Assembly: GCF_001685015.1 (NCBI RefSeq) | Contig: NZ_MAYT01000027.1 | Span: forward strand, 1 to 64,000 | DNA length: 64,000 nt | Source of the DNA: Pseudobacillus wudalianchiensis | GTDB lineage: Bacteria > Bacillota > Bacilli > Bacillales > Domibacillaceae | Direction: 5' to 3' | Shown: positions 53,795 through 62,633 of the stretch, one piece after another | Layout of the letters: each line of letters starts with the position of its first letter | Position numbering within the stretch: the first letter of the stretch is position 1 | Made by a program: the position numbers and the translations under genes | Notes under the pieces: generated by a model | The model's database searches: none | What the model was told of the DNA's origin: nothing | The model's input: only the letters and a program-made list of their open reading frames with translations

Positions 53795-55804
53795 TTACTC
53801 AACAACAGCTTCTGCATTTGCTGCCTTGTTTTCTCTCTGAAGGCCAATTTGCAAAGAGGTCATCAATCCTTCATGTGTAGCTTCTTCTAAGGTCCTCGGG
53901 GCTAAGCAATCACCTATTTGATAAATTTCGGGAACCAAGTGTTTAATGCTGTTATAGAGTTCTACATTTGGGATGCGGCCAAGCGATAGAATAACAGAGT
54001 CCCAATTCTCAATGGTCTCCTTTTCATAGGAGAACAAGTTCCGGATAATCACTTGATTATTTTTTATTTCACCGAGATCATAATGCGGCACCATTTTGAT
54101 CTTTAACTGATAAAGCTTTTTCAAATATTCATTTCGCAAGTACTGATGAACCTCTTCACCGATGTACAGCTTTGATGAAATCAATGTGACTTGATGACCT
54201 TTTTCTGCAAGATGAATGGCGGCTTCTATTCCAGGCCAATCTCCTCCGAAGTCAAACACTAATACATGTTTCCCGATCTCTTGACTTTGGCTGCTGAAAA
54301 GTTCTTCGACTGTCTGCACTCTTGCATCATGAATTCCAGGAATGTTAGGGATAAACGCTCTTGAACCGCTGGCACATACCACAGCATCCGGTGCCGTATT
54401 GAGAATGTCTTCTGGTCCTACGTCCCAGCCAAGCTTCATTTGCACGCTGCTGTTTAGCAGCTTTCTTCTATAATTATCAAGCATCGTTTCGGCTAATTCT
54501 TTCCTCATCGGTGCACGTTTTAATGTATGCAATAGTCCGCCGACCTCCTCAGACTTATCAGCCAATATGACTTCATGCCCCAGCTCATCTAACGTTAAAG
54601 CCGCTTTTAAACCAGCTGGACCGGCGCCTATCACCATTACTTTCTTTTTCTCTCTAGCGCTTCTTTCAAGAGTCTGAACCTCTATTTCTTTTCCGGTCGA
54701 TGGGTTTTGGACACAGCCGATCGGCAGCCCTTTATGGTAATGCCCAATGCAGGCTTGAAGGCAGCCGAGACAAGCATCGATTAAATGATGATTTCCTGAT
54801 TTTGCTTTATTCGGCATTTCCGGATCGACAATTAATGCTCTCGTCATCCCAACGACATCCGCTTTTCCTTTCGCCACGATTTGTTCTGCTTCAACCGGGT
54901 CCACTATACGGGAGCCGACAAATACGGGCACAGCACCAGCCATCCGTATGTTGAATGCTTGCGGAGAAACGTAAGCATGCTTCATCGGAGACGGCGGCAC
55001 AATGTGTGTTGAACCTGCATATGTGCTGGAATCTCCTGCCGTTACGTTTACAAAGTCTACTCTTACTTGATCTACTAGGTATTCTACGATTTTTACCGCA
55101 TCTTTAACATCTGTTCCGTCCATCGTCATTTCATCAGCGCTCATCCGAATTCCGACAGTAAAGTCCTTGCCTACTTCTTGCCATACGCGCTTCATGACTT
55201 CAACGATGAACCTCATTCTGTTCTGGAAGGTTCCCCCGTATTCGTCAGTGCGCTGATTCGTATGTTCTGACCAGAACTGTGCGGGGAGGTAGCCGTGTGA
55301 ACAGCAAATCTCTACTCCATCCATTCCTCCCTCTTTTGCCAATCGTGCTGAAAGGGCAAAGCCTTCAATCACTTCTTGAATCTCTTCCACGCTCATTGGC
55401 CTTGGCATTGTCCCAAATCGTAAACTCGGCACAGCAGACGGCGCCCAAGCTGGACTGCGATAATCGCTTGAGACCACCTCTCTTCCTCCATGGAACAGCT
55501 GCTGAACAACCTTCGTTCCATATTGATGAACTTCTTTAGTCAATTCTAAGTAAGCTGGTACCACTTTTTTATCAAAACCGGCAATGGTATTGGTCGTCAG
55601 CATCCCTGATGGATGAACAGCAGCCGCTTCCAGGATTAATAGTCCTGCTCCTCCTTTTGCTCTTGCTACGTGATACGCTGTCATATCAGAGGTAGGAATA
55701 CCGTTGATGACATGATTTGTCTGATGAGCTGTACTTAGTATTCTATTCGGCAGCTCCATGCAGCCAATCGTTACTGGGCTAAATAAGTGCTTGAATTGTG
55801 TCAT
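53795..55804 (-). CDS. NADH:flavin oxidoreductase, FadH/2,4-dienoyl-CoA reductase type
   Basis: A 669-residue three-domain enzyme. An old-yellow-enzyme TIM barrel with FMN (about 5-335; GMDGVEICCSHGYLPAQFWS carries the active-site HGY) is followed by a 4Fe-4S ligand set C345-x2-C348-x3-C352-x11-C364 and an FAD/NAD domain starting with VIGAGPAG (391-398). The cysteine spacing equals that of FadH. Relatives include dienoyl-CoA reductases, trimethylamine dehydrogenase and N-demethylases, so the substrate is open. It is divergent from a sigma-54 activator and has a sigma-54-like promoter. Its substrate may enter via the symporter downstream of that activator. Confidence 0.85.
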   Translation of the reverse strand: MTQFKHLFSPVTIGCMELPNRILSTAHQTNHVINGIPTSDMTAYHVARAKGGAGLLILEAAAVHPSGMLTTNTIAGFDKKVVPAYLELTKEVHQYGTKVVQQLFHGGREVVSSDYRSPAWAPSAVPSLRFGTMPRPMSVEEIQEVIEGFALSARLAKEGGMDGVEICCSHGYLPAQFWSEHTNQRTDEYGGTFQNRMRFIVEVMKRVWQEVGKDFTVGIRMSADEMTMDGTDVKDAVKIVEYLVDQVRVDFVNVTAGDSSTYAGSTHIVPPSPMKHAYVSPQAFNIRMAGAVPVFVGSRIVDPVEAEQIVAKGKADVVGMTRALIVDPEMPNKAKSGNHHLIDACLGCLQACIGHYHKGLPIGCVQNPSTGKEIEVQTLERSAREKKKVMVIGAGPAGLKAALTLDELGHEVILADKSEEVGGLLHTLKRAPMRKELAETMLDNYRRKLLNSSVQMKLGWDVGPEDILNTAPDAVVCASGSRAFIPNIPGIHDARVQTVEELFSSQSQEIGKHVLVFDFGGDWPGIEAAIHLAEKGHQVTLISSKLYIGEEVHQYLRNEYLKKLYQLKIKMVPHYDLGEIKNNQVIIRNLFSYEKETIENWDSVILSLGRIPNVELYNSIKHLVPEIYQIGDCLAPRTLEEATHEGLMTSLQIGLQRENKAANAEAVVE

Positions 55805-55844
55805 GTTTGTTCACTCCCGAAAATTAGGATTTTCCTTCTTAATA

Positions 55845-55861
55845 AGCAAAAATCATACCAA
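55845..55861 (-). promoter_or_regulatory. Sigma-54-like promoter of the flavin oxidoreductase gene
   Basis: On the minus strand it reads TTGGTAT-GATTT-TTGCT, close to TTGGCAC-N5-TTGCW with two changes in the -24 box. A transcript would start about 30 nt before the ATG. Confidence 0.6.
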
Positions 55862-55955
55862 CTGAGATCTAGTCGCTATTGACCCAGAGATCACTTCATG
55901 TTGACGAACTATTCTTACAATTTTCCGTGTTATCCCTTATAATGAAATTTATAGT

Positions 55956-56073
55956 GAACCTTTTTTGCAGAAATGTTGCAAAAAAGGTTCATCCTCCTTT
56001 AAAACCTAGGTTCCTATTCAACAGATGCCTCTTGTTTTTAAAAAATCAGTCCGTTTTGATGCAAAAAAGGTTC
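55956..56073. promoter_or_regulatory. Candidate enhancer sites: three identical 14-bp half-sites
   Basis: TGCAAAAAAGGTTC occurs at 55977-55990 and 56060-56073 and, inverted, at 55956-55969, so the first two form a perfect dyad with a 7-nt spacer. A smaller palindrome AACCTAGGTT lies at 56003-56012. The sites are about 95 to 215 bp upstream of the -24/-12 element, the right place for sigma-54 activator binding. They also cover the activator's own promoter region. Confidence 0.65.
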
Positions 56074-56101
56074 AATTTTAATAGAAGGAAGTGAAAATAG
56101 G

Positions 56102-57853
56102 GTGAGTGTAAAAACTAAAAAAGCAGTTTCTGTATTCTCTCATATCCGCATAAAAGAACTGGAAAATTGGCTGCCCTTTCAGGAGGGTCCTATTCTAGTA
56201 GTAGACCGGTCCCTTCATTTGTTAGGTGTACTGGATGAGTCCTGTTTTTGGAGAAAAAGAGCAGAAGGGAAAAACGAGCCAGTTGAAAAATGTATGAGTC
56301 TCTGTTTTTTAAGGATTACTTCCTTATCTGATTTAGACGAGAACGCCCCCTGCCAATATGACTTTTTCATTATAGAGGATGGAGACCAATACATATGCTA
56401 TACGGCTTCTGAAGCGAGAGAGTGGAAATATCAACAAAAAGTGAGTGGACTGTTAGGGATCAATCAGTCACTTCATGAACAGCTCGAGATCGCTTTGCAA
56501 AAGAATAAAGAATTTACTCAAATATTAAACTCTAGCTATGATGAAATTTTTGTTACCGACGCAAAGGGCAATGTATTATTTGTAAGTGAATCGTGCAAGC
56601 ATTTTACAGGTCTGCCTCCAGAGGCATTCATGAATAAAAATATCCGAGAGCTGGTAGCCAAAGGCATTATTACGAATTCAGTCACCCTGAAAACAATGGC
56701 TACCCACACGATCCATTCTGTAGAACAGGAGTATCCAAGTGGCAAAACGGTTTTGGCTACGGCAAAGCCTGTTTTTGATAAGGAAGGGAAACTGTATCGA
56801 GTGGTGTGCAATTCACGGGATATTTCAGAACTCGTGGAAATGAAGAGACGTTTGACAAACAGTCAATCTGCTCAACAGGATCATAGTGAGCCAATCATAC
56901 AAAAGACAATTGGCGGTCAAAAGTTTATCACTCAATCTCAAAACATGATCTCTACTCTCCAGCTTGCTGAAAGAATTTCGCCTACAGACTCCTCTATTTT
57001 CATCCACGGTGAATCTGGTGTTGGAAAGGGTGTTCTCGCTAAAATTGTTCATGAGTCCAGCCCAAGAAGAAACAAACCGTTTGTCCAAGTAAATTGTGGT
57101 GCTATCCCTGAAAACCTATTGGAATCAGAATTATTCGGGTACGAAGCGGGAGCTTTCACAGGAGCGAACAGGCGCGGAAAGTCCGGTCTTGTTGAGATGG
57201 CCAATGAAGGAACTTTGTTCTTAGATGAAATTGGCGAAATGCCATTAGGGCTGCAGGTGAAAATTCTGCACTTAGTACAGGATAAAGCCTTCAAAAAAGT
57301 GGGCGGCACTGTTGAGAAGCAAGTTGATATCCGTATCATTTCGGCCACAAACAAAAACTTGATGCAAATGATTGAAGAAAAGACATTTCGGCAGGATCTG
57401 TACTACCGTTTGCACGTGGTGCCGCTCTACATTCCTCCTTTAAGAGAACGCAAACAGGACATTTCATTGTTAACAGATTACTTTCTCGAAAAATTCTGCA
57501 GTAAATACTCTCGTTCCGTCGAGCTGAATGAGGATACAAAGCTGCTAATTCAACTGCAGGAGTGGAAAGGAAATGTCAGAGAGTTAGAGAATTTCATTGA
57601 ACAAATAGTCGTCACGACACAGAAACCGATGATCTCTATGGAAGACCTCCCTTTGGCTATGAAACAAATGATTCATAACGAAAATCATTTGACCCTGCAG
57701 CAGATGACATTAAAAAAAGCCGTAGAGGAAACGGAAAAACAAGTTCTTTCTCACGCCTTAAAGCAGCATAAAACGACGAGAAAGATAGCGAAGGCGCTTG
57801 GAGTGAACCAAACGACCATCATGAGAAAGCTCCGTAAATATAAATTAACTTAA
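56102..57853 (+). CDS. PAS-containing sigma-54-dependent transcriptional activator
   Basis: A 583-residue enhancer-binding protein. An unclassified N-terminal region (1-130, starting with a VLVV-like strand and several cysteines) precedes a PAS domain (about 133-245), a AAA+ domain (about 270-505) with Walker A GESGVGKG (303-310) and intact GAFTGA (350-355), and a Fis HTH (TTRKIAKALGVNQTTIMRKL). Start is GTG at 56102 after AGAAGGAAGTG. It lies between two genes with sigma-54-type promoters and probably controls both. Confidence 0.9.
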   Translation: MSVKTKKAVSVFSHIRIKELENWLPFQEGPILVVDRSLHLLGVLDESCFWRKRAEGKNEPVEKCMSLCFLRITSLSDLDENAPCQYDFFIIEDGDQYICYTASEAREWKYQQKVSGLLGINQSLHEQLEIALQKNKEFTQILNSSYDEIFVTDAKGNVLFVSESCKHFTGLPPEAFMNKNIRELVAKGIITNSVTLKTMATHTIHSVEQEYPSGKTVLATAKPVFDKEGKLYRVVCNSRDISELVEMKRRLTNSQSAQQDHSEPIIQKTIGGQKFITQSQNMISTLQLAERISPTDSSIFIHGESGVGKGVLAKIVHESSPRRNKPFVQVNCGAIPENLLESELFGYEAGAFTGANRRGKSGLVEMANEGTLFLDEIGEMPLGLQVKILHLVQDKAFKKVGGTVEKQVDIRIISATNKNLMQMIEEKTFRQDLYYRLHVVPLYIPPLRERKQDISLLTDYFLEKFCSKYSRSVELNEDTKLLIQLQEWKGNVRELENFIEQIVVTTQKPMISMEDLPLAMKQMIHNENHLTLQQMTLKKAVEETEKQVLSHALKQHKTTRKIAKALGVNQTTIMRKLRKYKLT

Positions 57854-57885
57854 TTCTTAAATAAATTGACTGAATGTTTAGAATT

Positions 57886-57901
57886 CGGCACAAGATTTGC
57901 A
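57886..57901 (+). promoter_or_regulatory. Sigma-54 promoter of the symporter operon
   Basis: CGGCAC-AAGAT-TTGCA differs from TGGCAC-N5-TTGCA at one base. It lies 42 nt before the small accessory gene and right after the activator stop codon. Confidence 0.7.
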
Positions 57902-57943
57902 TTATAAAAGTGAATTCATTTTATTACGAAGGGGGCGCTTAAG

Positions 57944-58090
57944 ATGGGAGAACTGATTTTCTGTTTTGGATATGGAGGGTCTTTAATCGTTCTAGGCCTT
58001 ATCACAAGAGTATTTATCCTCAGGATGGAGAAGGACGTAGCTCCACAACAGGATCAAACAGACACGATAGATGAAAAGGTGGGGATCTAA
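57944..58090 (+). CDS. Symporter small accessory protein
   Basis: A 48-residue ORF with one hydrophobic segment (LIFCFGYGGSLIVLGLITRVFIL) and an acidic, hydrophilic tail. It starts with ATG at 57944 after GAAGGGGGCG, and its TAA directly abuts the TTG start of the symporter gene. Small single-helix proteins of this kind are commonly encoded immediately before SSS-type symporters in Bacillus; a role as an accessory subunit is inferred. It is easily missed by length filters. Confidence 0.75.
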   Translation: MGELIFCFGYGGSLIVLGLITRVFILRMEKDVAPQQDQTDTIDEKVGI

Positions 58091-59695
58091 TTGGTTTATA
58101 CAATCGGCATTATTTGTTCCTTTCTTATCTACGTTTTGATTGGCATTGTTCTTTCCAGAAAAGTAAAAAATTCAGAGGAGTATTATGTATCTGGGCGAAG
58201 CGGCTCAACTTTAATGATCACTGGTATGCTTGTCGCCTCCTTTTTAAGCACCGTATCTTTCATGGGCGAAGCAGGATTTTCTTACGAAGGCTATCCGATT
58301 TTACTATTAATCCTTGTCATTTTTAATGCGACTGGTTATGTGATAGGGGTATTCTTCTTCGGACGTTACCTTAGAAGAAGCCAATCATTAACTGTTCCTG
58401 AGTACTTTGGTAATCGCTTTCAATCAAATAAAGTAAGAATGGCGGCGGCCATCACGACGATATTGGGAATCTCCGCTTATCTGGTAGCTGTTACGCAAGG
58501 TGCTGCTGTATTGCTTGCCGAGATTTCGGGCGTCTCTTATACTTTCGCTCTCTTGATTATGTGGATTGTCTATACTTCCTTTACCACCCTTTCTGGTGCA
58601 AAAGGAGTCATGGTTAATGATACGATTATGTTTTTTATCTTTTCCTTAGCTACCTACTTAGCTCTGCCTTTTATTATCAAATCAGCGGGCGGCTTCCCTG
58701 AGGCCATCGTGAAAGCGGCCACCAACCCGGAGCGCCCTGACTTATTAAGCTGGCATGGGATTACCGGGCCAAATGCTTATATGGGAGAACCTTGGGAAGC
58801 ATTAACATGGGCGATCATACTAGGATTAGTCTGGTCCGCTGTTATCTCCATCAGCCCTTGGCAAAGCAGCCGGTATTTAATGGCTAAAAATGAGCATGTG
58901 GCGATCCGTTCCGGTATCTGGGCAACTATTTCTATCATTACGATTTATCTGTTTCTTCATATTAGTATCGCCGCTGTTACCACGCTCAAAAGCGACATTG
59001 CCCCTACAGAAAAAGTATTTATCTGGGCCGCCATGAATGCCACACCGTTGTGGTTAGGCATTATTATCGTCAGCGGTATAATGGCGGCTGCGTTATCATC
59101 TTGTGCAAGCTTCCTGCAATTGATCGGCAGCAGTATTACTAGAGATATCATGGAGCAATCGAGGAACAAGAAGTACACGGACAAACAGCTGCTGCGAGCC
59201 AGCCGCGTCTCTATGATTACCGTCAGTATTATTATTTTGCTTATTGGCATTTGGCAGCCGCCTTCTGTGATGTGGATTGGCTATTTTGCAGCTACACTCT
59301 TTGCAGCTTCTTGGGGACCAGTTGCGTTCGCAAGCGTGTTCTCCAAAACAGTCACTAAAACCGGGGCGCTCTCCAGTATCATTACCGGCTTTGCAGGAGT
59401 CATATTTGGGGAACTTCTAAATAAGTATGGTGTTGCGCTTCCTGTCTATTTGAACCCTGTTATCATCGGTGTTGTGTTAAGTCTGATTGCCTTGTATATT
59501 GGCTCTAAATATGGAGAAATTTCAATAGAAGAGCGTAATTTTCAGGCAAACATTTTGAAAAGGCCGATCGAACCAAATGAAAGAGAAGAAATGGCCATTA
59601 CAAAACGGTATCCAATGTATTTAATGATAAGCGGCGTCATCATTATTATGATTACTTTCCTATTCTACTACTGGCCGCTGACACTTGCGATGTAA
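58091..59695 (+). CDS. Sodium:solute symporter (SSS family)
   Basis: A 534-residue transporter with about 13 helices and the SSS core: YYVSGRSGSTLMITGMLVASFLSTVSFMG in the first helices and ISPWQSSRYLMAKNEHVAIRSG mid-protein. Sodium-site serines in the SSCASFLQL helix are present. It imports an organic solute with sodium; candidates include carboxylates, proline/betaine-like compounds or amines. The start is TTG at 58091, directly after the accessory peptide stop. A 20-bp terminator follows. Confidence 0.88.
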   Translation: MVYTIGIICSFLIYVLIGIVLSRKVKNSEEYYVSGRSGSTLMITGMLVASFLSTVSFMGEAGFSYEGYPILLLILVIFNATGYVIGVFFFGRYLRRSQSLTVPEYFGNRFQSNKVRMAAAITTILGISAYLVAVTQGAAVLLAEISGVSYTFALLIMWIVYTSFTTLSGAKGVMVNDTIMFFIFSLATYLALPFIIKSAGGFPEAIVKAATNPERPDLLSWHGITGPNAYMGEPWEALTWAIILGLVWSAVISISPWQSSRYLMAKNEHVAIRSGIWATISIITIYLFLHISIAAVTTLKSDIAPTEKVFIWAAMNATPLWLGIIIVSGIMAAALSSCASFLQLIGSSITRDIMEQSRNKKYTDKQLLRASRVSMITVSIIILLIGIWQPPSVMWIGYFAATLFAASWGPVAFASVFSKTVTKTGALSSIITGFAGVIFGELLNKYGVALPVYLNPVIIGVVLSLIALYIGSKYGEISIEERNFQANILKRPIEPNEREEMAITKRYPMYLMISGVIIIMITFLFYYWPLTLAM

Positions 59696-59700
59696 ATAAC

Positions 59701-59745
59701 AAGTAAAAGATTGCCCTAGGGTTACCTAGGGCAATCTTTTACTTC
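59701..59745 (+). terminator. Terminator of the symporter operon
   Basis: A 20-bp perfect stem: AAGTAAAAGATTGCCCTAGG (59701-59720) against its complement at 59725-59744, 4-nt loop. Confidence 0.88.
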
Positions 59746-59955
59746 AGGATATTGGCAAACGTGTTCAATCAGCCTGATCTTACGTAAAGTGACCTTTGTC
59801 TAGAATCCCTTACTTGACTGACTTTATCTAAATACTCTTTCTTGGCAGCAGCTCTCCACCCGCTTTTCTAACTTCGTAACGTCCCTGCGCATAATCGGGC
59901 TCCTGGTGGTTCATTCTATACTATGATACCCAACAAGATGAAAGGAGCTTTTCTG

Positions 59956-60231
59956 ATGCAGAATACACAAGCACCGATTCCACAGCCCCCTAGAGTCCTC
60001 ACGACAAAAGACTTGCTCTATTTAAAGGACGCATTATCATGGGAACTTTTAGCATTTAAAAAATTTCATTTCTTTTCCCAACAGGTAAGTAATCCAGAAA
60101 TCAAGCAAGCTCTCGAAAAAGCAGGAAGAATGCATCAGCAGCATTTTCAAAAATTGCTCACTCACCTGCAAGTGGATAACAATGCTGCCTTAGCCAGCCT
60201 GCCTAACCAGCAGCAAGGAACAAATTCATAA
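59956..60231 (+). CDS. Small spore coat-like protein (CotF-related)
   Basis: A 91-residue helical protein: LTTKDLLYLKDALSWELLAFKKFHFFSQQ, then EIKQALEKAGRMHQQHFQKLLTHL, the two-helix pattern of CotF-like and ferritin-like spore proteins. The ATG at 59956 has AAAGGAG upstream. It is 23 nt before the next coat-like gene, and together they resemble the two halves of larger CotF-family proteins. A mother-cell sporulation role is inferred. Confidence 0.72.
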   Translation: MQNTQAPIPQPPRVLTTKDLLYLKDALSWELLAFKKFHFFSQQVSNPEIKQALEKAGRMHQQHFQKLLTHLQVDNNAALASLPNQQQGTNS

Positions 60232-60254
60232 ATCATAGAGTGGAGGTGGAATAA

Positions 60255-60599
60255 ATGTCAAACCAGCAACAGCAAAACCCGAATCAAATTGCCAACTCTC
60301 AAACAGGACAATTGCCAAAAGTAAAAGGCCCGGACATGAACGACCGAGACTTTCTTAATGACGGACTCAGTACATGCAAATATTTGACGGATAGCTTAAA
60401 TATCGCTGTACGTGAAGCAAGCCATGAACAGCTGCATTCAGACATGCTTCAAATTCTTACGGAAACGCACCAAAGCTGCCGTGAGCTTTATAACTTGATG
60501 TTTCAAAACGGATGGTACAAGCTTGAAGCCGAGGAACAACAAAAAATTGACCAAGCTTATAAGCAATTTAGCAATTACTCCTCGCAATTTCCTTATTAA
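60255..60599 (+). CDS. CotF-family spore coat protein
   Basis: A 114-residue protein with a Gln/Asn-rich start and the CotF domain: MNDRDFLNDGLSTCKYLTDSLNIAVREASHEQLHSDMLQIL, followed by HQSCRELYNLMFQNGWYKLEAE. The Y/F-x-x-N-GWY motif near the end is typical of the family. The ATG has GTGGAGGTGG upstream. Likely co-transcribed with the preceding gene during sporulation. Confidence 0.85.
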   Translation: MSNQQQQNPNQIANSQTGQLPKVKGPDMNDRDFLNDGLSTCKYLTDSLNIAVREASHEQLHSDMLQILTETHQSCRELYNLMFQNGWYKLEAEEQQKIDQAYKQFSNYSSQFPY

Positions 60600-60721
60600 G
60601 ATAAATGGCTTGTCTCGTGTTTGAAATTTACGTTTTAAATTTATTCCCCTATATTCATTAGCTAGAGGAGATGTAAGTAACATTCGGATGTATTACCGGT
60701 TATTCAGCATAAGACACAATG

Positions 60722-60756
60722 AAAAACGCCTGCCTAGACAACGGCAGGCGTTTTCT
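60722..60756 (+). terminator. Terminator of the coat protein pair
   Basis: AAAACGCCTGCC / GGCAGGCGTTTT, 12-bp stem with an 8-nt loop, followed by CTTATC. Confidence 0.8.
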
Positions 60757-60799
60757 TATCTTTTTACATTAAGAACACATAGCGTTGTCAAGGTGTCCC

Positions 60800-61036
60800 C
60801 TATACGCTGCATCCACAGCTCTCCATCTCACCGGACCTCAAAACCTTGACATTCAAAATTTTACTCGTCCCGCATTCACAAGCCACTCTCAAATGTGGAA
60901 GAACCTCTCCTTCCTCTGTAGCTGCCGAATAAGAAAATTCTATAACTGTCCATTTTCCAAATTTTTTTCCTGGGAACACTCCTGTTTTTTCTGCCAACAT
61001 TTCCACCGCCTTTTTAACGTTTGTTCTGTCTATCAT
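60800..61036 (-). CDS. Small Cys-rich putative zinc-binding protein
   Basis: A 78-residue protein. The C-terminal part carries ACECGTSKILNVKVLRSGEMESCGC, a C-x-C ... C-x-C pattern seen in short phage- and Bacillus-encoded DNA-binding or AP2-associated modules. The first 25 residues form an amphipathic helix. The ATG at 61036 lacks a strong ribosome site, which lowers confidence. Reading frames on the other strand here are longer but look non-coding. Function unknown. Confidence 0.5.
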   Translation of the reverse strand: MIDRTNVKKAVEMLAEKTGVFPGKKFGKWTVIEFSYSAATEEGEVLPHLRVACECGTSKILNVKVLRSGEMESCGCSV

Positions 61037-61503
61037 AACAAACTAAGACAGGGCTCGTCACTATTTTTAACAGAAAAGTTAGAAAATTTAAATATTTCAC
61101 TCGTGTTAATAGGAGGAAACGGTCGTTCTTCACCTGTCGGAACAGAATTTTACTCAGTCCTACCAACAGTGGATGTACTTAACCGGCTCCAGAAGGCAAA
61201 AAAGCGGTTTTCTCCTTTGCCCTGGTACGGTTTTCCATAGAAAAAGAAGCATGTTCCAAGAAGAACTTCTAATAATCTTTCACCCAGAAAACTTAAGATT
61301 ATTTATGCTCTGCTACCGAATAAGAAACTAATACTTGGACAATTAGATAAAATGAATGGGTAAATCAGCAAATAAAGGGTTAATTTATATAACGACCTAT
61401 ATCGTCATTAGAATAAGTGAGACCTTGAAATGAAATTGAAGCAAACTGCATATAGGTTGTTTCGCCTAAAAAGAGACCAAACGGCTCTAGAACAAGGCTC
61501 CTT
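61037..61503. other. Intergenic region without a clear gene
   Basis: A short plus-strand open stretch near 61100-61240 has protein-like codons (GNGRSSPVGTEFYSVLPTVD) but no start with a ribosome site and no recognised family. A weak dyad lies around 61393-61413. Otherwise I see nothing in it. Confidence 0.4.
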
Positions 61504-62082
61504 TCACCGTTTATCAATAATTGTTAGAAGTTCGCGGATATCCGTGCGTGGCCGAGCAGCAGGTACATGATCAGGATAGCCAATCATCAACGTTGCCACT
61601 ACTTTCTCACCAGGTGTTACACCAATTGCATTCCTGAACGTTGGGTCGTAAACCCAGTCATTTGTACGCCAAATCATACCGATTCCTCTTTCCCATGCCG
61701 CAAGTTGAAAGTTTTGAATAAAAGAGCAAACGGCTCCATAGTCTTCATCCCACCTTCTTTGACGGGGATCTTCAGGCATGATGACGACAAGATGCACGGG
61801 AATATCGCGAAAGTACTGTGCTTTTCTCTTTACTTTTTCAGAAACCTCGCCATCGACTTTTGGTTGTGATTGAATGTACGCTTCTATAAATTTTTCCTTT
61901 CCAGCCTCCACGTATAATTGAAAACGCCACGGCTCCGTCAACTTGTGATTGGGCGCCCACTTGGCCACATTCAGCAACTCAATAATTACTTCGGGACTAA
62001 TTGGCTCCTTTTTAAAGGATTTAATAGTTCTGCGATTTATAATATTTTTTTCAATAGCATTGATTCCTTCTTGATGGTTCAT
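61504..62082 (-). CDS. Nitroreductase family protein (YdgI/YfhC-like)
   Basis: A 192-residue FMN-dependent nitroreductase. The N-terminal RRTIKSFKKEPISPEVIIELLNVAKWAPNHKLTEPWRF is the FMN/phosphate-binding signature, and the late GIGMIWRTNDWVY and ATLMIGYPD segments are typical. It reduces nitro compounds or quinones using NAD(P)H. The ATG at 62082 has AAGGAGG upstream; a longer frame to 62130 covers that site. Monocistronic. Confidence 0.87.
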   Translation of the reverse strand: MNHQEGINAIEKNIINRRTIKSFKKEPISPEVIIELLNVAKWAPNHKLTEPWRFQLYVEAGKEKFIEAYIQSQPKVDGEVSEKVKRKAQYFRDIPVHLVVIMPEDPRQRRWDEDYGAVCSFIQNFQLAAWERGIGMIWRTNDWVYDPTFRNAIGVTPGEKVVATLMIGYPDHVPAARPRTDIRELLTIIDKR

Positions 62083-62509
62083 TTTGAAAAACCTCCTTAC
62101 ATCGACTCTGTAAAATTGTATGTAATCCATAGCTTGATATGAAAACTATTATCAATTATATCATCTTTAAGTATAACATGTTTGTAATCAATGTCTTAGT
62201 GATGGAGTTTAAGAAATTTTTATTTTTGAATTTTGCACATTATGTAATTCTCTCTTTTTAAATTAAAGACGCTCTCTTCTTGCTAAATGGTTCTTGTTTT
62301 TTATTATCTTGGAGGGAATGGCTGTTTTCTCCATCGCCTTGTAATCGCTTAGTCACGACAACAAAGAAAGATTGTATCTAGTCGTTGCAGATCAAGCCGC
62401 TGCTGGAGAGGATATGAGGTAGCGTGAGTCATAATGTTGTGAAGAAAGGAAATTGCCCGGCTCCTGCGATTGAGTCAATGTAGTATCGACAAACTAAAGA
62501 GCCCCATTC
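62083..62509. other. Intergenic region without a clear gene
   Basis: AT-rich at first (nitroreductase promoter), then about 150 nt of higher GC (62320-62480) with no open frame or recognisable motif. It may be remnant DNA. A hairpin/IS-end-like element follows. Confidence 0.4.
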
Positions 62510-62561
62510 TGTACGGCATCCTCCATGATTAGTGGTATCTAATAATCGGAGGTGCAGTACA
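62510..62561. mobile_element. 52-bp IS-end-like inverted-repeat relic inside a terminator hairpin
   Basis: The ends TGTACGGCATCCTCCATGATTAG and CTAATAATCGGAGGTGCAGTACA-type sequences form an imperfect inverted repeat with TGTAC/GTACA termini, recalling IS3/IS150-group ends. It lies between AAAGAGCCC and GGGCTCTTTTT, which together would make an ordinary terminator. A miniature element or fused IS ends inserted into the loop is inferred; a simple long hairpin is the alternative. Confidence 0.35.
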
Positions 62562-62633
62562 ACGAGAGGGCTCTTTTTATTTACATAACAGCATTTTTCA
62601 TTGTACTTTATAAATTAAACAGAGTTTATCTTA

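Noticed and set aside
60785-61240. A 151-codon plus-strand open frame over the Cys-rich gene
   Set aside because: It has no ribosome site, its translation has low-complexity serine/cysteine runs typical of antisense reading, and the minus-strand frame has a clear Cys motif.
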